Part shown: in pieces, positions 1 to 8,965 of the stretch
How the letters are laid out: each line of letters begins with the position of its first letter
How positions within the stretch are numbered: position 1 is the first letter of the stretch
NCBI GenBank assembly: GCA_001599815.1
Contig: BCIA01000008.1
Location: 186,001-250,000, forward strand
Length of the DNA stretch: 64,000 nt
Direction: 5' to 3'
DNA from: Furcasterigmium furcatum
Taxonomy: Eukaryota > Ascomycota > Sordariomycetes > Glomerellales > Plectosphaerellaceae
Made by a program: the position numbers and the translations under genes
Notes under the pieces: model-generated
What the model was told of the DNA's origin: nothing
Database searches by the model: none
Seen by the model: the letters and a program-made list of their open reading frames with translations, nothing else

Positions 1-1
1 C

Positions 2-340
2 GAGGTCCCGGAGCTCCCTCAGGAGCTGCAAGAGCCCGGCGCCTACGTCACGGCAAGGGCGGCCACTGGCCAATGGCAGTCGAAAAGCTGGCCGAGCGAG
101 GTCCAGCTCGATCACAGCAACTACCATCAGGCGACGGTGGCTGCTAAGGCCGAAGAAGAGGCCCTCCAAAAGAGACTGGAGGAGGCGACCGCCGGCACCA
201 TCAAGCTACCGGCGCCGGATGGCAACTGGGCGGGTTTCCCTGTGGCCCTGGTCCTGGCCACGGTGGGGGTACTCCCACGCTGGGAGCTTATTTGGCTGGC
301 GGAGAAGTTCGAGGAGGTGGCGGACCTCTACTTCTGGTAG
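2..340 (+). CDS. Partial open frame at left edge, unknown product
   Basis: The frame is open from base 2 to a TAG at 338-340 (112 codons) with no ATG start inside the window, so it can only be the 3' part of a gene. The translation has a charged, probably helical stretch (AKAEEEALQKRLEEA) followed by a hydrophobic run (FPVALVLATVGVLP) and an acidic end. I recognise no family. The stop overlaps a possible donor (gtaggt at 337-342) with a CTAAC branch-like motif near 371-376, so the gene could continue through an intron towards about 690, where two overlapping short frames exist. Composition falls from GC-rich to mixed right after it. Confidence 0.4.
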   Translation, partial: EVPELPQELQEPGAYVTARAATGQWQSKSWPSEVQLDHSNYHQATVAAKAEEEALQKRLEEATAGTIKLPAPDGNWAGFPVALVLATVGVLPRWELIWLAEKFEEVADLYFW

Positions 341-1828
341 GTTGGATCTCCTCTTCATTCATGGTTGGGAACTAACAAGGGAAAAGGGTTGCGAGGCTGC
401 GAGTCGACGTTTTATGGAACTGGTCGCTCGCATACCAAACCAGGAGCACGAGCAGAAGATCCGGAACCTGGATCTAGAGCCCCAGGCCCGCTCCAGTTGT
501 AATATTCGGAGTGGCCAAGTTTCGCCAGAAGCTCAAATCGGAGGAATGCCCAGACCATACGCTTCTGTTCTGTGGGTGTGAGGTCGCAAAGAGTCGAAAG
601 TTACTTCATCCCTACCGTGGCAAGCGGGTTACAGAGAGGATGGCCGCCCTCAGAATGGCCATGTCGACCAACAGACCTCAGATCGAGCGATAGAAAAATC
701 GAGATACCCTCTGCCTTGATTCAATGAAATCGAGATGGCCTCTTGCTGAAATAGAGATTATTCAAGCGCAACGTATCTAGATAGCAGCATGCCTGGACCG
801 GCCATCTTTTCTGCGACCCTCCTGGGCGGTAGGACCTTATATGATAACATGAGACGAGCCTCAAATAATTGAGATGGCCTCTCATAGAACTTCAGAAAAT
901 CGAGCTAGGCTGCCGTTGAGCTGCAGGTAATTCTAAGGACTGCCTGGTCAACTTGACGCGGGTTGAAAAAGCCCCTTTTTCGACAGCAATACAACCGAAC
1001 CGGCCATGTATTTTACGACCCTCGTGCCTCTGTCCAGCCTGGTCTTCCCTAACAGTGTCAAAGTGTCTTTCGACCCGGCAGCCTAGGCATCTCGAACAGG
1101 TTACAGGATGGCGCAATCGATCAACTTGCCTCCCGCGGCATGGTCTGTCACGTTAATTCTAGATGCCTTTGCATCGTGAAATTGTACATGTGTGGCTGAG
1201 TTGTGCATACCTCAGCCACTCCTTAGGTTGCTCAGGAAGCACACTCTTTGGCTAGCGGGCTGTATTCCACTAAAGCCACCCCTCGTGATGATAGGCTGGC
1301 GCCCCTTAAACACGCGCCAAACTTCAACCTTCAACGGCACTTGAACCTCAACCACACATTTTCAGACGACGGACAACTTAGACACCCCTTGAGCCGGAAC
1401 CACCTCATCTTCGATATCGCCAATCTCATATCCACATCTAACACCGCGACCACTGCCGACAGATCCTCGATTTCTTCATCTTTTCGCCTCGACCACCTCG
1501 CCATTCCGCTCACAGGGTACGTCTCACCTCGCCGCAACCCTCGCCTGCAGCCCCAAAGATGAAGACAATGCACGGATTCCCAGCAGCCAAGCGGCTGTGT
1601 GGCGACCCCATCCCTCCTCCAAGTTTGCCATGATGACACCCAACCCAATGTGCTAAGAGGACCTCTTCACTGAGCCTCGATGAACGCATCTCAACATAGA
1701 CTACAACGGTATCTGATGCAAACACCGGCCGCGCTCATCTCCTTGGTCACGCACCCGACTGGTCTCAGACGGTTCTAACCCATCCTAGGCACCTCTCAAC
1801 CTCTTCTCACCTCTCGACACTCTTCACA
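341..1828. other. Intergenic stretch upstream of the histone-fold gene
   Basis: No convincing gene. It holds the degenerate repeat tract at 695-1026 and a perfect 8-bp inverted repeat (arms 1193-1200 and 1211-1218, 10-nt loop). The CT-rich 1400-1828 part is probably promoter and leader of the gene starting at 1829. Confidence 0.5.
695..1026. repeat. Degenerate direct repeat tract
   Basis: A motif close to AAATCGAGATGGCCTCT occurs at about 695-715, 726-743, 864-882 and 895-911 with increasing divergence. A second motif, ACCGGCCAT followed by a T-rich spacer and GCGACCCTC or ACGACCCTC, occurs at 794-825 and 997-1026. The two motifs occur in the same order twice, suggesting an old duplication or a decayed repetitive element. 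One difference is a CG to TG change (atcgag/attgag). No terminal inverted repeat or transposase is visible. Confidence 0.4.
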
Positions 1829-2504
1829 ATGCCGTATAACACCACAGCAATCCCCCCGCGAAAGGAGGTCACGGGACAATCCGTCCTGCCAGGTATGCCC
1901 GACCTTCCCATGCGCGCACAGGCCAGAGCTGACACCCGGCACAGTCGCAAGGGTCAAGAAGATTCTCGCCCAAGACCCGGAGATCAGTACCTGCTCCGCC
2001 AACGCAGCATTCATCATCTCGATGGCAACGGTACGTGCAGCAGACGAGCAGCCAGGCGCAGCACTCTACTAACCAACCCCCCAGGAAATGTTCATCCAGC
2101 ACCTCGCCACGGAAGCCCAGACCGCTGCCAGGACAGACCGCAAGCCGCGGCGGAACATCCAGTACAAGGATATGGCGACCGCCGTGGCCCACAACGACAA
2201 CCTCGAGTTCCTCGAGGACATCGTCCCCCGCACCGTGCCCTACAAGAAGATCAAGGCCGCCGCAGCCGCGACCCGCGCCCAGATGAACACCGAGGCGGCA
2301 CAGGACGGCAAGAAGCAGTCCAAGCTCGCCCTCGGCGAGGGCCGCAAGCGCGCCTCCTCCGCCGCCACCGCCCCCAACGGCGTCAACGGCCACGACACCT
2401 CTGCCGCCTCCCTCGACGACCCCAACGCCCAGCTCGAGCTGGAGATGCGGCAGGCCGCCGCCGGCCGGGACGGCGACGGCGACGTCAGCATGGCGGACCA
2501 CTAG
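1829..2504 (+). CDS. Histone-fold protein of the CHRAC1 / Dpb3 / NF-YC-like family
   Basis: Three exons: 1829-1892, 1945-2030 and 2085-2504, giving 189 aa. Introns have GTATGC and GTACGT donors. The histone fold runs from about residue 22 to 95: VARVKKILAQDPE, then SANAAFIISMAT, then EMFIQHLATEA, NIQYKDMATAV and FLEDIVPRTV. The EMFIQHLA and FLEDIVP blocks resemble human CHRAC1 more than NF-YC itself. Members of this family pair with a second histone-fold partner (POLE3/Dpb4) in chromatin-remodelling complexes or DNA polymerase epsilon. The C-terminus is Ala-, Asp- and Glu-rich and probably disordered. The family is clear; whether the protein works in polymerase epsilon, CHRAC/ISW2 or transcription cannot be told from sequence alone. 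It converges with lea1, with 243 bp between stops. Confidence 0.82.
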
Positions 2505-2747
2505 TATAGAACACTCATGGGCGGGCACAGGACCAGCTAGGGGACCGAGAGCGTCAACCCTGCCGCGCAAACGCATCAGTAACAGTAGTAATGAATAATG
2601 ATGATGACTTTCATTCCTGTCTGGGGCGACACCACCCCGAAAAGAGTTTTAGGATCCCCGATCCGTGCCCCTCTCGCAACGCCAGAAGTTTAAAAACAAA
2701 AGCAACGTAAATACACCCGCCAAAAGGGCTCGCCGCCCAGCCTGCTC

Positions 2748-3723
2748 CTACTCCTCCATCACGTCGTCCAGGTGCACCCCCGGCGGTAACGTCCCCTCGT
2801 TCAGCATCTTCTCCAGCCGGATGATCTCCTGCAGGCTGTCCGCCCTCCGGATCATCTCCTGCAGCCTCTTCTTCTCGCTGTCGGTCAGCTTCATCCTCGC
2901 CAGCCGCGAGGGCTGCCCCGCGCTGCCGTTGGCCGCGGCCGCGGGGCCGGCGTCGACGCCCTTGGACTTGATGCCCATGATCTTGGCCGCGAGGGCGGTC
3001 GGCTCGTCGGCCGTGCCGAAGAGCTCGCTCGCCGCCTCCCGTTCGGCGTCCTTGACCTTGACGTAGTCCAGGAAACGCACGGCGGGGCACCGCCAGAGGA
3101 TGTAGTAGCGGTAGTTCTGCCGGGGATCGTTAGTTTAACGCCCATTGCATGCGTATGTTACCCGGCAGGGCCCCGGGGACAGCATGCCACGTACCTCCTT
3201 CTTCGTCACGGGGTTGTCCGCCAGCACCAGGTGCGTCAGCCGCGCAAAGCCGGCGAGCACGTCGAGGTCCGCGAGCTCGGCGATGTGGTTCGACGACAGC
3301 ACGAGGTGGCGCAGGTTCGGGATCGAGTTGGCCACGGAACCCTGGATGGCGGAGACGCGGTTCCTCGCGAGCAGGAGGGTCGTCAGGCGCGGCGAGAGGG
3401 GGAAGTTCCCAAGCACGGCGATGTCATTGTCGGTGAAGTCGATCGAGTCGTGGGGCTGGGGGAGACCGTTCGTCAGCGACGAAGCCACGGCAAGGGGTGG
3501 ACGGGAGGGGGGAGACTCACGCCAGCAGCGCCCAGGTTCTCAATCGCCGGAATTCTATGGCCTATACGTCGCGGCGAGGCCTCGCTATCAACTCTGCCCT
3601 GGCAAGATGTGGGGGTGTAGTATCTGTTCTTTTCAAAAACGCACCTCGGAGATCAAGCTCACGTTCCTTTAGGGGGTTCAGGTAGGAGAGGGAGTCCTTG
3701 ATGAGCTCCGCCGTGAGCCTCAT
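2748..3723 (-). CDS. lea1: U2 snRNP protein A' (Lea1/SNRPA1)
   Basis: Four exons on the minus strand: 3723-3645, 3561-3521, 3455-3195 and 3116-2748, giving 249 aa, close to the 255 aa of human U2A'. The start reads MRLTAELIKDSL, and the RELDLRG then IPAIENLG signature is split across the first junction. Leucine-rich repeats follow (SIDFTDNDIAVLGNFP, LTTLLLARNRV, LRHLVLSSNHIAEL, LTHLVLADNPVTKKE), then the capping motif NYRYYILWRCPAVRFLDY. The C-terminal third is charged with a predicted helix. In the family, U2A' binds U2B'' and together they bind stem-loop IV of U2 snRNA in the spliceosome. A likely U2B''-type partner is encoded at 15.0-15.9 kb. All junctions keep frame. Confidence 0.93.
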
Positions 3724-4346
3724 CTTGGATGGCGGGGGCGGTAGCTACGGTAGGGGGAGGGTTCTGTAGGTGCACCGAGTTGCGATGCTGTCGGCGCGTT
3801 GCGTTCGGGGGAGGCCGATGACGGGGAGGATCGCAGGACGGGTCGGGGGTCGGAGCCCTCGCTGATGATGCCGGGTGGTGTCTCGCTTCGATGCGATCTC
3901 AATTGAAGCAGGTCGACGTGGTTAGGCAACTGGCGCAAATGGGAGTGCAGTGGTCGCGTGTTGTCGAGCTCAAGTAGGCGGCACGAGGCTGAGATCAACC
4001 AGCGGACGAGGCAGGCGGGACAAATTTTTGGCGGTAGTCGATGATAAGATAAGCTATTGTGGTGCTGGCACATTAGTCGCACTGTACTCCTACTCACAGT
4101 TTGGTCGTAATACAGTGCGGGTCAGGCCCCTGAGCTCGTGCAGTTCTCAGTGATCACGAACGGACATTCATGGACGAGGTGCTTGTTGGCAACCCTTGAT
4201 TATTGCCAGTCATACAGTGTCTTCTTACGCACCATGCCTGGGAAAAGAGAGCCGCGGCACCTCTACCTAACAATCGGTATCTCAGGCCAATGCAAGGGTA
4301 CAGAAACAATGCCCATGCCCCGGATATCACATCATCTCAGTTCCGC
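3724..4346. other. Intergenic region with tandem GATA sites
   Basis: This is the upstream region of lea1 and the downstream region of mtr3. The only notable element is two overlapping GATAAG sites at 4043-4053. No credible coding frame. Confidence 0.45.
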
Positions 4347-5272
4347 TCATGCTGGAGCGACGGCAAGCTGCTCGACAACAACCTTGTGAAGACCCTTCGA
4401 CGCTGCTATAGCCCTGCCGACCAGCGTCGTCTGCGCGAACGCGTCTGACGTTGGAATCTGACCCTTCATCCAGAGGTTCGTGATCTCGTCCCTGTTGGGC
4501 ATGTACGCCACGCAACAGGCCGCCAGGAGCGAATCGTGCTCGGAGCAGACAGGGTCCAGCACGACCTCCGGCTCCTCCTTTCCCTCGCTCTTCACGAGAG
4601 CCGCAACGCCGCCGACAACCATGTCAACACAGTCGATGCCTGCATCGGCCAGCGCTGCTGCGGCCACTGTGATGCAGCTGCCGAGCACCGTCATCATGTC
4701 CCACTCCTCGTGGCCCTGAGACTGGGCGACCCTGCGCTCCTGATCGCCTTCGAGGATCGTGACCGTGACGTCGACCCCGCTCTTGGGCCACCTCTCCGCG
4801 ATGATGGCCCCCCGTAGCGCCGTCTCGAGGTGGACGCTGAGATCCCGCTCAGAGGAGTCGCGCAGGTAGCCTCGGCGCTGGTGTGTTGCGAAGGGGGCGT
4901 ACTTGACGTGTGCTGAGAGGACAAGGGATGGTGAGAAGGGAGCTGACTTGGGAAGGGCCCTGGGTCCGTGGACGGTGCAGACGAGCTTCATGCCGTGCAC
5001 CCTGGCGCTTGCGGATGCCGTTGCCGCCATGCCCTGGGGAGCCTCGACCTCGGCATATGCGGAACCCGACGCGGCGGGCGTGACCCCGGTTCGAAGGACT
5101 GCGAGGTGTTAGTGAAGTTCCGGCGTTGGTGGTGTGGGTGCAACATACAAAGCTTCCTGGTGGTGTTTGCTGGTCTTGTCCTTGCCGTAGTGACGGTTGT
5201 GATTACATCGTCGTCATACACCGGGGCCTGGGTTGCTCCCGGGGGCCCATTGATCCTCCGTCTGTCGGCCAT
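4347..5272 (-). CDS. mtr3: Exosome core subunit Mtr3 (RNase PH-like)
   Basis: Two exons on the minus strand: 5272-5149 and 5098-4347, giving 291 aa. The start MADRRRINGPPGAT is the typical fungal Mtr3 N-terminus. The intron (GTATGT donor) joins KLF to LRTGVTPAASGSAYAE, which restores the RNase PH-fold strand seen in the family. LRDSSERDLSVHLETAL and the later VVLDPVCSEHDS block also fit. Mtr3 is one of the six ring subunits of the RNA exosome, for 3'-5' RNA processing and decay in nucleus and cytoplasm; eukaryotic ring subunits are catalytically inactive. Rrp42 or another RNase PH paralogue is the main alternative, but the N-terminus favours Mtr3. Confidence 0.85.
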
Positions 5273-5689
5273 GATGGTTGGTTTTCCAGAGTTCTCAGTT
5301 CTGTGAGCTGTCTGTTCTCAGAGTGAAGATTTACCGAGACTGGTGGTGAATCGCTGCAAGGGTTTGATGACCGTTGCTCGGTCAGATTTTCGTCGGATGC
5401 AGGCTGAGTGCCGACAAAAGGGGCCAAAAGTGGTAAACAAACAGGTCAAAAATCTCAAGACGAGAATTATCGCTGATGATGGACTGATTTACTTGGTGCT
5501 CAAGCTGTTGGACTTGCTCTGCGGAATCCTGCAGGCCTTGTCAGTGGTCGCGGTGCCCCGCCAGAAAAGGGAAGTTGCGGCGATGCATCTAAACGGGTCT
5601 TCAGATAATGATAAGCGACGGGAAATCAGCCGCCATCCGAAGATTGGCCGCTGCAGCTATTTTGTCGACGTGTGGATCGCAGCTCGATT
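5273..5689. other. Divergent promoter region between mtr3 and the snoRNA host unit
   Basis: No convincing gene, although a long in-frame stretch runs through from 5343. Two adjacent GATA motifs (5604-5608 and 5610-5615) lie about 80 bp before the presumed start of the snoRNA host transcript. A pyrimidine-rich tract follows at about 5687-5720. Confidence 0.4.
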
Positions 5690-5971
5690 TTTTTCTTCCT
5701 TCACTTCTCTCAACCACTTCTGCTCACAATTGCTTTCCCACAACAGCCTTGATCGGTTCATGGCTCATCGAGGATTCTGCCACTGCGCCTGCGACCGTTC
5801 TCTGCTCCGACGCTTATTTTGCAATGGACCTCTTCCGCGCGGGCGCGGCGCAATGGCGGCTCCTGAGACGATGGTCATGGCCAGCAACGGCTTGCCCACC
5901 AGCCTGGTCCAGACAGGCTGGTGGGCGATGAACTTGATGGTACGTCTATATCCTACCCCGACTCTTCCCCC

Positions 5972-6049
5972 TTTGCATGATGCATACCATTCCACTGTTG
6001 TCGTGATACCCTGAGCGATCGACAAACATGCACTACCATCTGATCCAAA
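5972..6049 (+). ncRNA. snR55: C/D-box snoRNA, U33/snR55 class (predicted 18S 2'-O-methylation guide)
   Basis: Lies in intron 1 of the host unit. C box ATGATGC at 5977-5983 has one mismatch at its last base; a D'-like CTGA lies at 6011-6014 and D box CTGA at 6040-6043. Flanking TTTG (5972-5975) can pair with CAAA (6046-6049) as a terminal stem. The guide ACATGCACTACCAT directly precedes the D box and pairs, with G-U wobbles, with the conserved 18S segment GTGGTGGTGCATG. The D+5 rule points to the U corresponding to yeast 18S U1269, the target of snR55. From memory, human U33 carries the same guide-plus-D-box string. Confidence 0.78.
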
Positions 6050-6211
6050 ACCCTCGCACCGCCTTTTCATCCGACCAAACTTTGGAGGCAAGGCGCTGAC
6101 TTGGACCTCTAGATGTCTCGACTTACCCACAGCACTGCTTTGGCAGCGTCTCCAGCTCGACGGGGCTCATTCGACAAGGTACGTTTGACCGGACACATTT
6201 TCTTCCCCTCC

Positions 6212-6312
6212 CATGCTTTCATGATGAAAATCGTATTTTCAATCAGTTCTGCTTCTGAACTCTGTGATGATACCTTTACCACTTACCAAATTTGTCTGAT
6301 GCTACATGCATG
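6212..6312 (+). ncRNA. snR61: C/D-box snoRNA, U38/snR61 class (predicted 25S 2'-O-methylation guide)
   Basis: Lies in intron 2 of the host unit and has all four boxes: C ATGATGA 6221-6227, D' CTGA 6255-6258, C' GTGATGA 6264-6270 and D CTGA 6296-6299. CATGC (6212-6216) and GCATG (6308-6312) can form an external stem. The D' guide CAGTTCTGCTT is complementary to the conserved 25S segment AAGCAGAACTG over 11 nt. The D+5 rule selects the A in AAGCA, which corresponds to yeast 25S A1133 (snR61) and the U38 site in human 28S. I found no target for the guide before the D box. Confidence 0.82.
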
Positions 6313-6540
6313 ACAGTCCTCTTCTCCTACGCAACATTTGTTCTTGCTCAGCAGCTGACTTGTCAAAAGTGTCGATCTAGACTATTCTGCCTCGCAACAT
6401 CGCGGACCTTTGTCCACCTTGGTAAGACCTGCCACCTCCATCCCTCAGCACACCCCTGCCGCCTTGTATGATGACCATAGCTTATCCATTCAACTATGTC
6501 ACGATGGCCAAGCAATCCTTCCGCACCATAGTCCTCGCAA

Positions 6541-6623
6541 GGGGATGATGACGGGTTGTGGAGTCGTCTTCGGATGTAATTTTTGCTCCAGTGTCCATGC
6601 TCGTCGGGTCTCGTTCTGAGGCA
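6541..6623 (+). ncRNA. Candidate C/D-box snoRNA with 18S complementarity
   Basis: Lies in intron 3 of the host unit. C box ATGATGA at 6545-6551 and D box CTGA at 6616-6619 are 64 nt apart, a normal spacing. The nine bases before the D box (GGTCTCGTT) are complementary to AACGAGACC, a conserved 18S rRNA segment, and D+5 selects the A in AACGA. No clear D' or C' and no strong terminal stem. Another ATGATGA at 6468-6474 could be the C box of a longer RNA ending at the same D box. The nearby human U30 site is close but not identical in register. Confidence 0.5.
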
Positions 6624-6870
6624 CGGCGTGTATGTGGCCGGCCATCGGAATGAGTAAACTGGCTTTCTGACCTTGCTCTTTGGCAATGCTTTATTTGTCT
6701 GCTTCTGTCGAGGGATCACCAAGCTAACCCGACTGAAGACAGGTATTGATTCAAGAGTGCTGCAGAAGGAGGCCAGGGGCCAAGAACGCTTGGGTACTAT
6801 CGGCCAAGAACTTCATGATACCTCATCCTAAACCGTAAATGTCCTTTAATATGAAGTCTGTATTGAAGAT

Positions 6871-7248
6871 GAACTCCCTGCCTCAACTGTGATTGCTTGC
6901 CCCTGGAATGTGTCACTTGCAAGGGAAGGCGACTTGACCGTGCCAGGTGACAGTGCGCGCCCGATATCCCACTGTGGCGGGCCCACCAGCGATCGCATAC
7001 CTTCTGGAGCTGGCATTTGCATGTGTCCTTTGCTTTTCCATGTCCACCTCGAAATCAACCCCAATCAGCCGTTCAGAGCGTCCCGTGTCCTAGCGACGCC
7101 TTCGAAGGTGTCAATGCACCGCTCTGTCTGATCACATTATCCCAGAGGTGCCGGGGACGAGACAACAGAGCAGACGACGCAGAGAGACGACCTCGACCCT
7201 TGAGCGACGCAGCCCGAGCGGCGCAGGGCGTTCGATCCAGCCGCCAGG
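6871..7248. other. Intergenic region upstream of ANP1
   Basis: Probable 3' end of the host transcript and promoter of the mannosyltransferase gene. No gene seen and no clear TATA element. Confidence 0.4.
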
Positions 7249-8965
7249 ATGCTGCCCACGCACACATCCTCTGCCTCCAAGGTGATGCCCCGGCATCATG
7301 GAGGCAGCTTTGCGAATGGATACCCCCGGGATAAGGAGAAGGCCTTTGACCTGTCGCCTCACAGGTAGTTCTGGCCGTATCCCTTGGCTGCACGTCATGC
7401 TGACCCCTGAGCTTTTCCAGATACCAACCTCGAGTCTCGACGCCCGCAACCCGCCGACGAAACCGATTATTGGTACGGATAGGACTCTTTGTCCTAGTCC
7501 TAGTCGTCGTGTACCTGCTCGTCAGGTCCGACACCCTTCCCTTGGCCGGGATCATGTCCCTGGGCTTCTTTGCCGGAAGCGGAGGCCTCGAATTAGAGAC
7601 GGTGCGATACTACGATCTATCCGACGTACAAGGGACAGCGCGCGGCTGGGAGAGGGAGGAGAGAATATTGCTCTGCGTGCCGCTGAGAGACGCCGAGTCC
7701 CACCTGCCGATGTTCTTCGGCCACCTGCACAACTTCACGTACCCGCACCACCTCATCGACCTGGCATTCCTCGTGTCCGACTCTAAGGACAGGACGCTGG
7801 ACCTCCTGGTCGAGTCTCTCGAGGCGCTACAGGCCGACGAGGACCCCGCGCAGCCCTACGGCGAGGTATCGATCATCGAGAAGGACTTTGGCCAGAAGGT
7901 CAAGCAGGATTTCGAGAGCCGTCACGGCTTCGCGGCGCAGGCCGGCAGGAGAAAGCTGATGGCGCAAGCACGAAACTGGCTTCTGAGCGCGGCGCTCCGG
8001 CCGTACCACTCATGGGTGTATTGGAGGGACGTCGATGTTGAGACGGCCCCGTTTACGATTCTCGAAGACCTGATGCGCCACAACAGAGACGTCATCGTGC
8101 CTAGTGAGTTCCGCGAGAAGGGCTCGGCGTGGAAGAATGATAACTGACACATCCTAGACGTTTGGCGCCCGCTGCCGGACTGGCTGGGCGGAGAGCAGCC
8201 GTACGATTTGAACTCTTGGCAGGAGTCGGAGACAGCTCTGGCCCTGGCCGATACCCTAGACGAGGACGCGGTCATCGTCGAGGGTTACGCCGAGTACGCC
8301 ACCTGGCGCCCCCATCTTGCCTACCTCCGGGATCCCTACGGCGACCCAGACATGGAGATGGAGATCGATGGCGTGGGTGGTGTGAGCATTCTCGCCAAGG
8401 CCCGCGTCTTCCGCTCCGGCGTGCATTTCCCTGCCTTTAGTTTTGAGAAGCACGCCGAGACGGAGGGTTTTGGAAAGGTACGGCGTCCCACGATCCCAGC
8501 ATGCTACGCAGAGCTGACCATTATCAGATGTCCAAGCGCATGGGCTACTCGGTCATCGGACTGCCTCACTACACAATCTGGCACTTGTACGAGCCTAGCA
8601 TCGATGATATTAAGCATATGGAAGTGAGTATGCCCCCTTCTGGCAGTCGCCAACAGACACTGACCAGAAACCAGGAGATGGAGAAGGCGAAGCTCACCAA
8701 GGACGAGGAGGAAAAGGCCAAGGCCGACAAGGCCAAGAAGATCAAGGAGGACTTTGGGGATGGCAAGGAGCAGTGGGAGAAGGACAAGGAGAAGATGGCC
8801 AAGGGCAAGAAGGAGGCGTCCGCGAAGGGCGCCCCCGAGAAGAGCACCCCCGGGCAGGGCACACCCGAGAAGAAGGAAGAGAAAAAGACGCAGAGCGGCC
8901 CGGCGCAGGTCGCTCCGGCCGCTCCGGTCAAGCCAGCTAATCATGCTGGCGCCAAGGCGCAATAA
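7249..8965 (+). CDS. anp1: Mannan polymerase complex subunit, Anp1/Mnn9/Van1 family mannosyltransferase
   Basis: Five exons: 7249-7364, 7421-8103, 8158-8477, 8528-8623 and 8675-8965, giving 501 aa. It is a type II Golgi membrane protein: a short basic N-terminus (about 50 aa ending RRRNR), a transmembrane anchor (about 57-75, IGLFVLVLVVVYLLV), then the luminal domain. Family blocks are ILLCVPLRDAESHLP, WVYWRDVDVE (DxD-type metal and GDP-mannose site), PYDLNSWQES, IVEGYAEYATWRP, EIDGVGGVSIL and FEKHAETEGFGKMSKRM. The Lys/Glu-rich C-terminal tail of about 100 aa (EEMEKAKLTKDEEEKAKAD) is typical of filamentous-fungal Anp1 rather than Mnn9. It should extend the alpha-1,6-mannan backbone of N-glycans. 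Van1 is the main alternative. Confidence 0.87.

Larger units (their letters stand above)
5690..6870 (+). ncRNA. Putative snoRNA host gene (multi-exon, probably non-coding)
   Basis: Strong splice signals define a four-exon unit: exon 1 ending at 5939, then 6113-6178, 6381-6421 and from 6743 onward. Transcript ends are estimates. Introns are 5940-6112 (GTACGT, GCTGAC branch, CTAG), 6179-6380 (GTACGT, GCTGAC, CTAG) and 6422-6742 (GTAAG, GCTAAC, ACAG). They are 173-321 nt, far longer than most introns in this window, and each contains C/D-box snoRNA hallmarks, while the internal exons are only 66 and 41 nt. Joined exons give a short frame (MAAPETMVMAS start at 5853) that matches no family I know. 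The picture fits a UHG-type host whose useful products are intronic snoRNAs. A small protein cannot be excluded. Confidence 0.72.

Noticed and set aside
5471..5486. TGATGA and CTGA motifs upstream of the host gene
   Set aside because: The boxes are only about 10 nt apart and have no guide or stem, so they are not a C/D snoRNA.
5343..6014. 223-codon frame over the first part of the snoRNA host gene
   Set aside because: It runs through a perfect GTACGT donor and a snoRNA intron, has no family resemblance and includes probable promoter sequence.
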